From Haloarcula ordinaria (GTDB lineage Archaea; Halobacteriota; Halobacteria; Halobacteriales; Haloarculaceae), in the NCBI RefSeq assembly GCF_029338275.1, contig NZ_CP119789.1:3038001-3102000 (forward strand): a stretch of DNA of 64,000 nucleotides. The letters are read 5' to 3'. Below are positions 37,215 through 47,405 of this stretch, one piece after another; position 1 is the first letter of the stretch, and each line of letters begins with the position of its first letter. The notes under the pieces are model-generated. The model was not told where the DNA came from and did not search any database. It worked only from the letters and a program-made list of their open reading frames with translations. The translations under genes were made by a program, and so were the position numbers.

Positions 37215-39089
37215 ATGTCGCTGGTGGGTGACGAGCGTGGGCAGGCGATTCAGATAGGCGCAGTCCTGCTCTTTGGCGTGCTGATAATCTCCTTTTCGAC
37301 CTACCAGGCGTTCGTTGTCCCCGACCAGAATCGGGGCATAGAGTTCTCGCACAATCAGGAGGTCCAGTCACAGATGCAGGACCTCCGAAACGCTGTCGTC
37401 TCGGTCGGCGGAATTAGGGGGTCACAGGCTGTCTCGGTACAGCTTGGTACGCGCTACCCCTCCAGAGTGATCGCGCGCAATCCCGGCCCACCGTCCGGGT
37501 CGTTACGGACTGTCGGCACGACCGAGCCGGCAGTCAATCTGCGGATAGCGAACGCGCAGGCCTCCGGCGAGACGGGCGATTTCTGGGACGAGGACCAGAC
37601 GTACAACACCGGCGTGGTCAGATACACCCCCTCGTACAACCTCTACACGAGTCCCCCGGATACAGTGTACGAGAACACGGTTCTGTACAACCGCTTTCCC
37701 AGCGGCGACCTCACGCTCGCCAATCAGACGTTCATCGACGGGACCGAGATCTCGCTCGTGTTGCTCAACGGCACGCTCTCGGAGACCTCCACACGGAGTG
37801 CAACCGTCGACGTTCGGGCGGAGAGTAGCTCGACACAGACGGTAACGCTCGACGACGACGGCTCGCCCATAACGATTACGTTCGCTTCGACTCGCTCGGC
37901 GGACTACTGGACGTTTCTCGAAAACACGCAGTCCAGCGTCACCGACGTCCGTCCGGCCGGAAGCGTGAACGGGCTCTCCCTCGTGACGGTCGAACTCGAC
38001 GACAGCCAGTCCTACCAGGTGCAGTTGACCAAGGTGGGTGTCGGAACGGGTGTCACCGACGAGGACACGGCGTACCTGACCGACATCTCGGGGGACGGAC
38101 GGCCGGTTTCGCAGGGTGAGAGCATCGCACTGACGCTCGAAGTCCGTGACCGGTTCAACAATCCGCCGGACAACGCGACCACGATGCAGGTGACCGCCGA
38201 GGTGGCCGGTAGCGGTTCGCTTCAGTCGACGACACAGACACCCGACGAGGACGGCCAAGTGACGTTCGTCTACGAGGCAACCGGGACGACGGGCGACCAG
38301 GAAATCCGGTTCAGCTACGTCGGTATCGACAGCGATTTCGACGCGACGACGCCACAGGACGTCTCGATGACGGTGGACGTGACATCTGGCTCGGGTGGTG
38401 GTGACGGCACGGCACCCGCGTTCAGTTCCGGTCCCACTGCAAGCCCGTCGACCGTCACAGCGGGAACCAACTTCGACCTCACCGCGACACTGGATGACGT
38501 CGGGAACGGTGGGACGGATATCACCGGTACGTCCTGGAGCGATGGGCAAGGAAACAGTGGGACGTTCACCGCTGACGACGGCGAGTTTGACCAGCCGACC
38601 GAATCAGTGAGCGACACGGGTATCGACACAACCGGGTGGGACGCTGGTGACCACACCATCACTGTGACCGGAACTGACGGTAACGAGAACACTGCGAGCG
38701 CGACGGTGACGGTCACCATCGAAGACAGCGAATCGTCCCCGCCGTCCGTCTCGAGTCTGACCGTGGAGAGCACTGGTACTGGTATGGGTTCGAGTCAGAA
38801 CGTCAATGGACTCGACTTCGATTACGAATTCACCGATGAAAGCGGTATCAGTACTGTCACCACGACGGCTTCGAACAGCGACATCGAAACTGTTAGCGAT
38901 ACACAGAATGCTGGTGGGAGCTCGCCGTATGCGAACACGCCATCCCTGACGTTCGGTAATACCCAGTCCGATATATCAGTAACCGTAGAGATCGAAGATA
39001 CAGTCGGCAATACCCTCACCTGTACCGCGACGATTACTGACAAGGGACAGACCAGGAGCGAGAGTGGTGGTGGGTTCACATGCTCCTGA
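37215..39089 (+). CDS. Pilin-like, Ig-domain surface protein
   Basis: 624 residues. The N-terminus (DERGQAIQIGAVLLFGVLIISFSTYQAF) looks like a short charged leader plus hydrophobic segment of the archaeal pilin-like type and would anchor the protein outside. Residues about 50-290 form a beta-rich domain. About 295-395 resemble a bacterial Ig-like group 1 repeat (GESIALTLEVRDRFNN, then DEDGQVTFVYEA). About 400-505 form another Ig-like unit (DGTAPAF, then DAGDHTITVTGTDGNENTA). The C-terminal 100 residues are Ser/Thr/Asn-rich with AT-richer codons and end in FTCS. Probably cell-surface; possible adhesin. The low-GC tail hints at recent change or transfer. Confidence 0.72.
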   Translation: MSLVGDERGQAIQIGAVLLFGVLIISFSTYQAFVVPDQNRGIEFSHNQEVQSQMQDLRNAVVSVGGIRGSQAVSVQLGTRYPSRVIARNPGPPSGSLRTVGTTEPAVNLRIANAQASGETGDFWDEDQTYNTGVVRYTPSYNLYTSPPDTVYENTVLYNRFPSGDLTLANQTFIDGTEISLVLLNGTLSETSTRSATVDVRAESSSTQTVTLDDDGSPITITFASTRSADYWTFLENTQSSVTDVRPAGSVNGLSLVTVELDDSQSYQVQLTKVGVGTGVTDEDTAYLTDISGDGRPVSQGESIALTLEVRDRFNNPPDNATTMQVTAEVAGSGSLQSTTQTPDEDGQVTFVYEATGTTGDQEIRFSYVGIDSDFDATTPQDVSMTVDVTSGSGGGDGTAPAFSSGPTASPSTVTAGTNFDLTATLDDVGNGGTDITGTSWSDGQGNSGTFTADDGEFDQPTESVSDTGIDTTGWDAGDHTITVTGTDGNENTASATVTVTIEDSESSPPSVSSLTVESTGTGMGSSQNVNGLDFDYEFTDESGISTVTTTASNSDIETVSDTQNAGGSSPYANTPSLTFGNTQSDISVTVEIEDTVGNTLTCTATITDKGQTRSESGGGFTCS

Positions 39090-39194
39090 TAGGTGGATAG
39101 GCGAGCACTCGACTGCCGAGCATAACGGTCGAATTCCACAATCGTCGAAACGCTGGTCGACAGTCTCTTGTAGGCACATGCGCACTCTCCAGAC

Positions 39195-40532
39195 ATGACT
39201 GCAGTCGGCATCGACGCGATAGAAATCCGAACAGGAAAACTCAAACTCGACCTCGCGGAGACGTTCGCCCCGGCACAGGGCGACGACCCGGGGAAGTACA
39301 CGAAGGGGCTGGGGCTGCACGCCTCCTCGTTCCCGGACGTCTACGAGGACATCGTGACGATGGGGGCCAACGCCGCCCATCGCCTGATGGAGCGCAAGGG
39401 TCTCTCGCCCCAGGACATCGGGCGCATCGACGTGGCCACAGAGAGCGCCTTCGACAACTCCAAGCCCGTCTCGACGTACATCGCCGGCTGTCTCGAGCAG
39501 GTGTACGACGGCGACTTCCACCACGCCAACAAGGGCGAGCGGAAGTTCGCTTGTATCTCCGGCACCCAGAGCCTCGACGACGCCTACAACTGGATTCGCG
39601 CCGGGCGCAACCGGGGTCGGTCGGCCATCGTCATCGCCACCGATACGGCGCTCTATGCTCGGGACGACCCAGGCGAGGCGACCCAGGGAGCCGGTGCCGT
39701 GGCGATGCTCGTCAGCGAGGAGCCGAGCCTCGTCGAGCTCTCGGCCGAGCAGGGCTTCGGGAGCGCCGACGAGACGGATTTCCTCAAACCAAACCAGCAG
39801 TTCCCCTCCGTCGACGGGAAGCGCTCGGTGAACGTCTACCTGGCGCGGATGCGCGAGGCGCTCGACGACTACGCATCGGTGGCCGGCGACATCCACCCCG
39901 AGGACTACCCGCTGGTACCGTTCCACACGCCGTTCCCGGGGATGGTCCGGAAGGCCGCGGCGCTGGGCTACCGCCACATCGTCCGCGGGACGGACGTCGA
40001 GGACCTGCTCGCCGAGGAGATCGGCCACCAGCCGATGCCCGAGGACTTCGAGACCGACGACGAGTGGCACGCCGCCATCAAGGAGTACACCGACGCGCTG
40101 ACCGAGACCGAGCGCTATCAGGACTGGTACGCCGACACCATCGAACCGACGCTCGACATCGCCCGGCACGTGGGCAACTGGTACACCGGGTCGGTCCACC
40201 TCGCGCGCGCCTCGGGACTGAAACACGCCCGCGAACACGGCCGTGAGTTAGCCGGCCAGCAGCTCCTGGTGGCCTCCTACGGGTCGGGCGCACAGGCCGA
40301 AGTCCACGCCGAGCGCGTGGTCCCCGGCTGGGAGGCGGAGATCGCCCAGCTGAACATCGACGAACAGATTCGGAACCGCCACGAGCTCACGTTCGCGGAG
40401 TACGAGCAGGTTCACGACGTCCACAACCACGACCAGGAGTCCGACGCCGAGGAGTTCACCGCGCCCGAACAGGAGTTCGTCTTCGACGGGTGGGGCCGCA
40501 TGGGCGAGCGCAAGTACCGCTACGTCGAGTAA
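39195..40532 (+). CDS. hmgB: Hydroxymethylglutaryl-CoA synthase
   Basis: Condenses acetoacetyl-CoA and acetyl-CoA to HMG-CoA at the head of the mevalonate pathway for archaeal lipid isoprenoids. The catalytic cysteine lies in KFACISGTQS; the glutamate (ESAFD) and histidine (FHTPF) regions are present. At 445 residues it is the longer, eukaryote-like form rather than the short form of many archaea. The C-terminal quarter carries the YGSGAQAEVHAE block. Convergent with an XRE-type regulator gene. Confidence 0.95.
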   Translation: MTAVGIDAIEIRTGKLKLDLAETFAPAQGDDPGKYTKGLGLHASSFPDVYEDIVTMGANAAHRLMERKGLSPQDIGRIDVATESAFDNSKPVSTYIAGCLEQVYDGDFHHANKGERKFACISGTQSLDDAYNWIRAGRNRGRSAIVIATDTALYARDDPGEATQGAGAVAMLVSEEPSLVELSAEQGFGSADETDFLKPNQQFPSVDGKRSVNVYLARMREALDDYASVAGDIHPEDYPLVPFHTPFPGMVRKAAALGYRHIVRGTDVEDLLAEEIGHQPMPEDFETDDEWHAAIKEYTDALTETERYQDWYADTIEPTLDIARHVGNWYTGSVHLARASGLKHAREHGRELAGQQLLVASYGSGAQAEVHAERVVPGWEAEIAQLNIDEQIRNRHELTFAEYEQVHDVHNHDQESDAEEFTAPEQEFVFDGWGRMGERKYRYVE

Positions 40533-40625
40533 CGCCGCGGCGTGTCGTTCGTCGCCGAGTTTTGCGAGGCAACGGCACGGAGAATACACAGGAGACGGGT
40601 CCAGACCCCGTCCGCGTCAGGAGAC

Positions 40626-41333
40626 TCAGGGGAGCGACCGCAAGCCGGCGAGCAGCTCGTCGAGGTCCACGTTCGTGACCGCAAGCGAGAAGTCGTCGAT
40701 GCGGGCGAGGTCCTCGGCGTGTTCCCACACCGAGTCGCTGTCGAGTCCGTGCAGGATGACCGCGTTGGGCGTCGGCGAGACGACCCGGAGGGCGACCAGC
40801 GGTGACTCGCCCCGGGTGACGTTCGTGAACACGAGCGCCCGGTTGGTCGACTGGCCGTAGAGCTGGTAGAACTCGTCGGAGGAGAGTCGGGTGATGGCCG
40901 CGATGGAGTTGATGACGGTGTGGCCCGCGACCGAATCCTGCCCCCCACGGGTGAGCTCCTCGGCCCCGATGGCCTCGTACACCCGGTCGACGCCGACGTT
41001 GGCCGAGTACTCCCGCAGGTCGTGGACGACATCGCTGTCGAACCCGGCCGAGAGGACGCGCGCGTGCTGGCGGATGTGTTCCCCGCCCCGCTGTTCGTCG
41101 ACGTCGAGGAGTCCGTCGATCAGCCGCCGGACGATGCCGATGCCGGGGTTGTCGCGCCGGCCGCTCTCGTAGTCGGAGATGACCGACGGTGAGACCCCGA
41201 TGTGGTCGGCCAGTTCCGTCTGTGGCACCTCGAAGTCCGTGCGCCACTTCCTGAGCGTCGCGCCGGGGTCGTCGCTCAGCGCGACCTCACCGGCCATCTT
41301 CTCGGCGAGCTGGGCTCGTGTTCCCCGGACCAT
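40626..41333 (-). CDS. XRE-family transcriptional regulator
   Basis: 235 residues. The helix-turn-helix lies at about 34-66 (VPQTELADHIGVSPSVISDYESGRR), a standard Cro/C1-type domain. The C-terminal 130 residues form an archaeal sensory domain with NRALVFTNVTRGESPLVALRVVSP and PNAVILHGL. Convergent with the HMG-CoA synthase gene, so a role in controlling isoprenoid synthesis is possible but unproven. A TATA box lies 26-33 bases upstream. Confidence 0.85.
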   Translation of the reverse strand: MVRGTRAQLAEKMAGEVALSDDPGATLRKWRTDFEVPQTELADHIGVSPSVISDYESGRRDNPGIGIVRRLIDGLLDVDEQRGGEHIRQHARVLSAGFDSDVVHDLREYSANVGVDRVYEAIGAEELTRGGQDSVAGHTVINSIAAITRLSSDEFYQLYGQSTNRALVFTNVTRGESPLVALRVVSPTPNAVILHGLDSDSVWEHAEDLARIDDFSLAVTNVDLDELLAGLRSLP

Positions 41334-41358
41334 TGAGTCACAGGGTTGGCAGACTGGG

Positions 41359-41366
41359 ACTAAAGC
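41359..41366 (-). promoter_or_regulatory. TATA box of the XRE regulator gene
   Basis: Reads GCTTTAGT on the minus strand, 26-33 bases before the start codon. Confidence 0.55.
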
Positions 41367-41393
41367 GTATCGGAACGCGAGTCGTTCGGGCGT

Positions 41394-41951
41394 TCAGGCC
41401 GCCGTTATCGTCTCTCTGACGACGACGCTCCCGGTCGGTTCGTGGACGATGGTCACCTCGATGGAGTCACCCGGACGTATCGTCCCGCCGCCGGCGTTCA
41501 GCTGGATGGCGACGGCCGTGCCGGCGCTCCAGCGTCGGCCCCCGTCCGCGACGACGCCACCGACGCAGTTGTCGTAGACGGCGTTGTGGTCGTCGTCCAC
41601 GACGTTCTCGTCGGCCAACTGCGTGCCGGCCACTGGCAACCCACGGATTCGTGCGCTCGCATCCCTGGCCGGTAGGCTGACGACGATAGCGAGGGTCTCG
41701 GGTTCGATGGGGTCACCGCCCTCGTGTGTCACCCGGACCACGTTCTCCCCACATCCGACTGAGGGGCCGGTCTCGAACGTCGCCGTCGAGTGAGCGACCG
41801 ACGGAGTAGGGGTGAGCCGTCCTGTGTCGATGCCGCCCACAGCCCCGGCGACCACCGCGACGAGTGCAACCGTGAGTCCGGTGAGGAGGACGACGCCGAC
41901 GACGGCCGTCGTCGCCCGCTGGCTGCTCTCTAGTCGCGCTCTGTCGGGCAC
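41394..41951 (-). CDS. Type IV pilin-like protein
   Basis: 185 residues with the archaeal pilin N-terminal domain: a short charged leader (MPDRARLESSQRA) followed by a hydrophobic helix (TTAVVGVVLLTGLTVALVAVVAG). Prepilin peptidase would cut before the helix. The rest is a beta-rich extracellular domain with two cysteines that could pair. No assembly ATPase or PilC-type gene is nearby, so it would use machinery encoded elsewhere. Confidence 0.82.
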   Translation of the reverse strand: MPDRARLESSQRATTAVVGVVLLTGLTVALVAVVAGAVGGIDTGRLTPTPSVAHSTATFETGPSVGCGENVVRVTHEGGDPIEPETLAIVVSLPARDASARIRGLPVAGTQLADENVVDDDHNAVYDNCVGGVVADGGRRWSAGTAVAIQLNAGGGTIRPGDSIEVTIVHEPTGSVVVRETITAA

Positions 41952-41996
41952 ACGACGCGCTGGTCCCGTCCTGGTACAAAAACGGTCGCCCGTCAG

Positions 41997-42560
41997 TCAC
42001 TCGACCAGCGCGGCCCCGACGACTGCACCGAGGCTACCGAACACCAGCGGGTAGACGAGACCGGCCAGCACAACGGCCGTCAGGAGCGTCGGCGACCCGC
42101 CGCTGTTCTGGCCGACGCTGACGGTGAACAGGAGCGCGCCAATCACGGTGGCCGGGAGATAGCCCAGCGCGACGGCAGGACCGGCTCTGAGCGCGTCGCC
42201 GACGTCGGTCACACCGCTCAGGCGCGCGATGGCCAGTCCCGCCGCGGTCAGGAGCGCCGGTGGGATCACGTACAGCACCGCCGACAGCGAATCGGACTCG
42301 GTGATGAAGTTCACCGCCTCGGTACCGCCCAGCAGCGGCACGTCGACGGTGACCGTCGTCGTGACGAACTGTGCGTTGAAGAATATCCAGCCGACGACCT
42401 TCCAGGCCGCGTTCTCGTCGCCGAAGGCCTCCACGAGCCCGGTCAACAGCGATTCCTGGACGGTCGAGATGGTGAGGGCGTAGACGAACACGTACGCGAG
42501 GACGAACGCCACGAGGCCGGCGACAGCGCCGGCTGCGAGGCGACGGCGTGTATCGTTCAT
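41997..42560 (-). CDS. Haloarchaeal integral membrane protein (uncharacterised)
   Basis: 187 residues with about five membrane helices. The N-terminal pattern, RRRLAAGAVAGLVAFVLAY, and a long extracytoplasmic loop (about 50-85) are visible. Family unknown to me. The ATG at 42560 (MNDTRRR) is preferred over longer readings that run into the rfcL promoter. It is separated from the pilin-like gene downstream by 45 bases and may be co-transcribed. Confidence 0.7.
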   Translation of the reverse strand: MNDTRRRLAAGAVAGLVAFVLAYVFVYALTISTVQESLLTGLVEAFGDENAAWKVVGWIFFNAQFVTTTVTVDVPLLGGTEAVNFITESDSLSAVLYVIPPALLTAAGLAIARLSGVTDVGDALRAGPAVALGYLPATVIGALLFTVSVGQNSGGSPTLLTAVVLAGLVYPLVFGSLGAVVGAALVE

Positions 42561-42652
42561 TGGCAAGTCCGTCGAGTCGCTCCGGTGGAAAGTGCCTTCT
42601 GGCCGACCGACTGCTGAACCCGCGACCGCGCTCGTGGCGTGTCCCTCCACAA

Positions 42653-42661
42653 CCCCTAAAC
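42653..42661 (+). promoter_or_regulatory. TATA-like element of rfcL
   Basis: CCCCTAAAC lies 24-32 bases before the rfcL ATG at 42685, supporting that start. Confidence 0.5.
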
Positions 42662-42684
42662 GCACCCCCGACCAACCCACGCCA

Positions 42685-44184
42685 ATGACCGACTGGACGG
42701 AGAAGTACCGCCCGACAACCCTCTCGGAGGTCCGGGGCAACGACAAGGCCCGGGACGCCTTCGAGGAGTGGGCCCGGACGTGGGACGACCACCGGAAGGC
42801 GGTCATCCTCCACGGCTCGCCGGGTGTGGGTAAGACCTCTGCCGCCCACGCGCTGGCGTCGGACCTGGGCTGGCCGACAATCGAGCTCAACGCGAGCGAC
42901 TCGCGGACGAAGGACGTCATCGAGCGGGTCGCCGGCGAGGCGGCGAAGTCCGGGACGCTCACCGGCGGGGGGAAAGGACGGCGCCTGGTCATCATGGACG
43001 AGGCCGACAACATCCACGGCAACGCCGACCGCGGCGGGGCGCGTGCCGTGACGGCACTGGTCAAGGAGGCCAGCCAGCCGATGGTGCTCATCGCCAACGA
43101 GTTCTACGACATGTCCAACGGCCTCCGGAACGCCTGCCGCGACATCGAGTTCCGCGACGTCTCGCCGCGCTCTATCGTCCCCGTCCTCAGGGATATCTGC
43201 CGGAAGGAGGACATCGAGTACCAATCCGACGCGCTGCAGAAAATCGCCGACCAGAACGCCGGCGACCTCCGGGGCGCGGTCAAGGACCTCCAGGCGCTGG
43301 CAGAGACGACCGAGCGGCTCACCGTCGAGGACGTGGTGACCGGCGAGCGCGACACGACCGAGGGCATCTTCGAGTACCTCGACGTCGTACTGAAAGAGGC
43401 CGACGCAGAGACGGCGCTGAAGGCCAGTTACGACGTCGACGAGACACCTGACGACCTCATCAACTGGATCGAGGACAACATGCCCAAGGACTACGAGGGG
43501 GCCGAACTCGCCCGCGCCTACGCCGCCCTCTCGAACGCCGACCAGTGGCTCGGGCGGGTCCGCGAGACGCAGAACTACTCGTTCTGGCGTTACGCGGGCG
43601 ACGCGATGACGGCCGGCGTCGCCGCCGCCCGCGATGGGACCAAGGGTGGCTGGACCCGCTACGGCCCGCCGAGTTACTGGTCGAAGCTCGGGCGCTCGAA
43701 GGGGGCGCGGAACACCCGCGATTACATCGCTCAGCAGATCGCCGTCGTCGACGGCGTCTCGATGCGAACCGCGCGTCGCGAGATTATGCCCTTCCTCTCG
43801 ACGATGACGCACCACTGCCGGAACCGCGAGCTGACGGTGGCGATGGCCGCCGCATACGACCTGGACGCAGACCACGTCGCCTACGTCACCGGGTCGGGCA
43901 AGGACACCAACAAGGTCCAGTCCATCGTCGAGGACGCCGAGGCACGAACGGCGGACGCGGCCGTCGAACACTCCGGCGGCGCGTTCGAGGGCGCGAGCGC
44001 GACGGGACCGGACGAGGACGACAGCGCGGCCGACGAACCCGAAGGCAGCGAGTCGACGGGCGACCAGCAGGCGACGCTGATCGGAGAGGACAGCGAGGAC
44101 GCGGACGCCACAGACGAGGAGCCGTCGAAAGAAGCGAAAGCCGAGGACGACGACCAGCAGTCCGGCCTCTCCGATTTCATGTGA
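42685..44184 (+). CDS. rfcL: Replication factor C large subunit (clamp loader)
   Basis: AAA+ ATPase that, with the small subunits, loads PCNA on DNA. Walker A is GSPGVGKT (residues 44-51) and Walker B is LVIMDEADN. The conserved N-terminal EKYRP box is present. Residues about 405-485 are an acidic linker, and the protein ends in QSGLSDFM, which fits a PCNA-interacting (PIP) box. 499 residues, complete. Start at MTDWTEKYRP. Confidence 0.96.
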   Translation: MTDWTEKYRPTTLSEVRGNDKARDAFEEWARTWDDHRKAVILHGSPGVGKTSAAHALASDLGWPTIELNASDSRTKDVIERVAGEAAKSGTLTGGGKGRRLVIMDEADNIHGNADRGGARAVTALVKEASQPMVLIANEFYDMSNGLRNACRDIEFRDVSPRSIVPVLRDICRKEDIEYQSDALQKIADQNAGDLRGAVKDLQALAETTERLTVEDVVTGERDTTEGIFEYLDVVLKEADAETALKASYDVDETPDDLINWIEDNMPKDYEGAELARAYAALSNADQWLGRVRETQNYSFWRYAGDAMTAGVAAARDGTKGGWTRYGPPSYWSKLGRSKGARNTRDYIAQQIAVVDGVSMRTARREIMPFLSTMTHHCRNRELTVAMAAAYDLDADHVAYVTGSGKDTNKVQSIVEDAEARTADAAVEHSGGAFEGASATGPDEDDSAADEPEGSESTGDQQATLIGEDSEDADATDEEPSKEAKAEDDDQQSGLSDFM

Positions 44185-44199
44185 CCGCGGCGCCCCGTC

Positions 44200-45183
44200 T
44201 CAGGCCTGTCGCTTCCCGCCGAGCCCGGGGAGCGCGGTCCGCGTCTCCACCCCGTTCATCAGGACGGACGCGGAGATGACCAGCGCCAGGTAGAACAGCG
44301 CTGCGAGGATGTACAGCTCGGTGTAGCGGAACGTGTCGTTGGCGATGGATTCGGCCTGGAAGAACAGCTCGCGGACCGTGATGAACGCCGCGAGCGAGGA
44401 GTACTTGATGAGGTAGACCAGCTCGTTCGACCAGCCGGGGATGGCGTAGCGAAGGCCCTGCGGGAGGACAACGTAGCGGATGCCGTCGACCTTCGAGAGC
44501 CCGATGGCCCGCGCGGCGGTCAGCTGGCCGACGTCGACCGACTCCAGCGCCGAGCGGATGTACTCGGCCTGGTAGGCGGCGCTGTTGAGCGTGAAGCCGA
44601 TGATGGCCACCCAGGCGGCCGTCCCCGGGACGTAGCCGACGCCGACGCCGGGCACCTCCCGGATGATCTGGGTCAGCGGCAGCCCGAAGTAGAGTACGAA
44701 CAGCTGCGCGAGCAGCGGCGTCCCGCGGATGAGCTCGGTGTAGGAAAGCGAGAGCCAGCGGAGGCCCCGGCCGCCGTAGACCCGGGCCACCGACAGCGGC
44801 ACCGCGAGGACGAAGCCGAGCGCGATACCGCCGACGGTGAGGACGATAGTGAGCCACGCGCCACGGGCGAGCGCCGGCAGCGACGGAATCGACCCGACGA
44901 CGAAGGAGACGAGGCCGGCGGCGAACTCGAGGGGCGCGCCCAGCAGCCCCAGCGACGCGGCCGTCGAGAGCAGCGACTCCCTGATGGCCTCGAACGGTGC
45001 GACGGGGAAGAACGACTGGTCTCTGGGCACGGCCAGGCGCTCGGGGAGGAAGAAGTCGTTGACCCAGCGTGCGACGAGCCAGCCCCAGAACGCCGCAATA
45101 CCGATGAGAGCCCACGGCTGGTCGGTGTCGACGGTGACGGTCGTCCGGACCTCGTCGGCGACAGACGGCTCGTCGGTGCTCAT
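44200..45183 (-). CDS. Amino-acid ABC transporter permease
   Basis: 327-residue HisM/GlnP-type permease. After an N-terminal extension of about 115 residues with one or two extra helices come the usual helices and the EAA loop ([20 protein letters not shown]). Last gene of a four-gene operon (binding protein, permease, ATPase, permease); its ATG overlaps the ATPase stop by four bases. The two permeases would form the membrane channel as a heterodimer. Confidence 0.92.
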   Translation of the reverse strand: MSTDEPSVADEVRTTVTVDTDQPWALIGIAAFWGWLVARWVNDFFLPERLAVPRDQSFFPVAPFEAIRESLLSTAASLGLLGAPLEFAAGLVSFVVGSIPSLPALARGAWLTIVLTVGGIALGFVLAVPLSVARVYGGRGLRWLSLSYTELIRGTPLLAQLFVLYFGLPLTQIIREVPGVGVGYVPGTAAWVAIIGFTLNSAAYQAEYIRSALESVDVGQLTAARAIGLSKVDGIRYVVLPQGLRYAIPGWSNELVYLIKYSSLAAFITVRELFFQAESIANDTFRYTELYILAALFYLALVISASVLMNGVETRTALPGLGGKRQA

Positions 45184-45923
45184 CGGTCGTGTTCTGCCTG
45201 TAGTCCGGTGAGGAACGCCTCGGTCCGGTCGTGTTCGGGGTTCTCGAACAGCTGTTCCGGCGGCCCGGACTCGACGACGGTGCCGTTGTCGAGGAAGTGG
45301 ATGTCGTCGGCGGCCGAGCGGGCGAAGCCCATCTCGTGGCTGACGACGAGCATCGTCATCCCCCGTTCGGCGAGGTCACGCATCACCGCGACCACCTCGC
45401 CGACGAGTTCCGGGTCCAGCGCGCTGGTCGGTTCGTCGAACAGCATCAGTTTGGGTTCCATCGCGAGCGCGCGAGCGATGCCGACGCGCTGCTGTTGCCC
45501 GCCGGAGAGCTCGGCCGGGTACGATTCCGCTTGCGCGGCGAGGCCGACCTGTTCTAGATGTTCCATCGCCCGCGCCTCGGCTTCGGCCTTCGGGACGCCG
45601 AGCACCCGTTTCAGCCCGAGCGTGATGTTCTCGGCGGCCGTGAGGTGGGCAAAGAGGTTGAAGTCCTGGAACACCATCCCGACGTCCTGCCGGAGCTCGT
45701 TGACGTCCGTCTCGGGGCCGTACACCGGCCGGTCGTCGAGCCAGATGTCGCCGCTGTCGATCTCGGTCAGCCGGTTGATACAGCGCAGCATCGTCGACTT
45801 CCCGCTGCCGCTGGGGCCCATAAGGACGTCGACGTCCCCCTGGTCCATCCCGAAGCTGACGCCTTTCAGTACCTCCTCGTCGCCGTAGGACTTGTAGACG
45901 TCCTCGACTCGTAGCAGTGTCAT
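45180..45923 (-). CDS. Amino-acid ABC transporter ATP-binding protein
   Basis: 247 residues, polar amino-acid (GlnQ/HisP) type. Walker A is GPSGSGKST, the signature [15 protein letters not shown], and Walker [15 protein letters not shown]. Powers import by the two flanking permeases. It overlaps both neighbours by four bases, showing translational coupling. Confidence 0.95.
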   Translation of the reverse strand: MTLLRVEDVYKSYGDEEVLKGVSFGMDQGDVDVLMGPSGSGKSTMLRCINRLTEIDSGDIWLDDRPVYGPETDVNELRQDVGMVFQDFNLFAHLTAAENITLGLKRVLGVPKAEAEARAMEHLEQVGLAAQAESYPAELSGGQQQRVGIARALAMEPKLMLFDEPTSALDPELVGEVVAVMRDLAERGMTMLVVSHEMGFARSAADDIHFLDNGTVVESGPPEQLFENPEHDRTEAFLTGLQAEHDR

Positions 45924-46594
45924 GCGGAATCACCGGAGGGAATCGCGTAGTAGTCCGACAGCCGGTCCAGCCCGCGGTTCGTGGCGAAGGTCAGCACGAA
46001 GTAGATGGCGCTGATGGTCAGGAACACCTCCAGGACGGCCGTCGACCGACCGCTCTGAGTGAACAGGTCGTTCCCCCGGGTCAGCAGCTCGGCGAGGCCG
46101 ATGGCGAACGCGATGCTGGTGTCTTTCAGGACGATGGTGAACTCGTTTTGAAAACCCGGCATGCTCCGGCGAAGCGCCTGTGGGACGACGACGTAGCGGA
46201 TGGACTCGAACCGGCTCAGACCCACCGACCGGGCCGCCTCCATCTGCCCCTCGTCGACGCTCTGGAGCGCGCCGCGGAAGATCTGTGACTGGTAGGCCGC
46301 GCTCCGGAGGCCCAGCCCGACCGTGGCCGTGACGAACGCCGACTGCGAGATTGAGACGACGAAGAAGAGGACGAGCATGATGACGACAATAGGCGTCCCG
46401 CGAAGGATAACGCCACTCGTGCTGACCACCCGCTCTAAGATGCCATCGCCGTACACTTCGAGCGCTCCCGCCGGGAATCCAGCGAGGAAGCCAAGCAACA
46501 GACTGGTCAGGGTCAGGCCGACGGTGATGCCCGCACCTGCAAGCAGGTAGTCGAAGTTCCCGAAGACGAACGCCCAGTCACCAGCCTGGAGCAT
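45920..46594 (-). CDS. Amino-acid ABC transporter permease
   Basis: 224 residues, short HisQ/GlnP-type permease with about five helices. The EAA loop is [20 protein letters not shown]. Its ATG lies five bases after the binding-protein stop, and its stop overlaps the ATPase start by four bases. Confidence 0.92.
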   Translation of the reverse strand: MLQAGDWAFVFGNFDYLLAGAGITVGLTLTSLLLGFLAGFPAGALEVYGDGILERVVSTSGVILRGTPIVVIMLVLFFVVSISQSAFVTATVGLGLRSAAYQSQIFRGALQSVDEGQMEAARSVGLSRFESIRYVVVPQALRRSMPGFQNEFTIVLKDTSIAFAIGLAELLTRGNDLFTQSGRSTAVLEVFLTISAIYFVLTFATNRGLDRLSDYYAIPSGDSA

Positions 46595-46598
46595 GGCG

Positions 46599-47381
46599 TT
46601 ACTGGCCGAACCACTCGCCGGTCAGTTCCTGGTACGTCCCGCTCTCGCGGACCGCCGCCAGCCCGTCGTTGAGGGCGGACTGACGGGCGTCGTCGTCCGT
46701 GCGGACGCCGAAGCCGAACTGTTCGCCGGTCTCGTAGGTGAACGCCACCTCGACGGGGCGGTTGGCGGCGAACGTCTCGGCGACCGGGACGTCGATGACG
46801 ACGGCGTCGACGTTGCCGTTCTCTAAGTCCTGGATGGCCAGCACGTAGTTGTCGTACGCGTTGTACTGGTTCTCGGTAATCACGTCGCCGACGAGCTCGT
46901 CCTGGACGACGCCCTCGCCGGTCGTCCCCTTCTGGGCACCGATGGGTCGGTCGCTCAGGTCCCCGAGCGCGCCGGGCGAGAAGTCGCCGTCCGCCCGGAC
47001 GACGATGGCCTGGTCGGAGGAGTAGTACGGGTCGCTGAAGTCGATGGTCTGGTCGCGCTCGTCGTTGATGGTCATCCCGGCGGCGATGACGTCGATGTTG
47101 TTGTTCGTGAGCGCGGGGATGAGCGAGTCGAACTCGAACTCCTCCCAGCCCTCGAACTCGTAGTCCGTCTCGTTGACCACGGCCTCCAGCAGGTCGATGT
47201 CGAAGCCGACGAGTTCGCCGCCCTCCTTCATCTCGAACGGCGGGAAGCCGGGTGCGGTACCGGCCGTGATGGTCTGTGAACTACCCCCACCGCCGCCGGA
47301 ACAGCCAGCGACAGAGAGCGCTACTGCCGTCCCGCCGACGGAGGCGAGGTACTTCCTACGTGAAAGGTTGGACTCTGACAT
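46599..47381 (-). CDS. Amino-acid ABC transporter substrate-binding lipoprotein (Tat-exported)
   Basis: 260 residues. The N-terminus has a twin-arginine motif (RRKYLA) and a lipobox ending at Cys27 (SVAGC), so it is exported folded and anchored by lipid, the usual haloarchaeal pattern. The mature part is a family 3 solute-binding protein, with FPPFEMKEGGELVGFDIDLLEAV and the IGAQKGTTGE segment. First gene of the transport operon. The amino acid imported is not evident. An exact TTACGAA half-site occurs in its promoter (47414-47420). Confidence 0.93.
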   Translation of the reverse strand: MSESNLSRRKYLASVGGTAVALSVAGCSGGGGGSSQTITAGTAPGFPPFEMKEGGELVGFDIDLLEAVVNETDYEFEGWEEFEFDSLIPALTNNNIDVIAAGMTINDERDQTIDFSDPYYSSDQAIVVRADGDFSPGALGDLSDRPIGAQKGTTGEGVVQDELVGDVITENQYNAYDNYVLAIQDLENGNVDAVVIDVPVAETFAANRPVEVAFTYETGEQFGFGVRTDDDARQSALNDGLAAVRESGTYQELTGEWFGQ

Positions 47382-47405
47382 ACTCCCAATGATGGCGAGG
47401 GCCCG

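Noticed and set aside
42034..43971. 645-residue minus-strand frame opposite rfcL
   Set aside because: No domain and typical shadow composition; rfcL on the other strand is certain.
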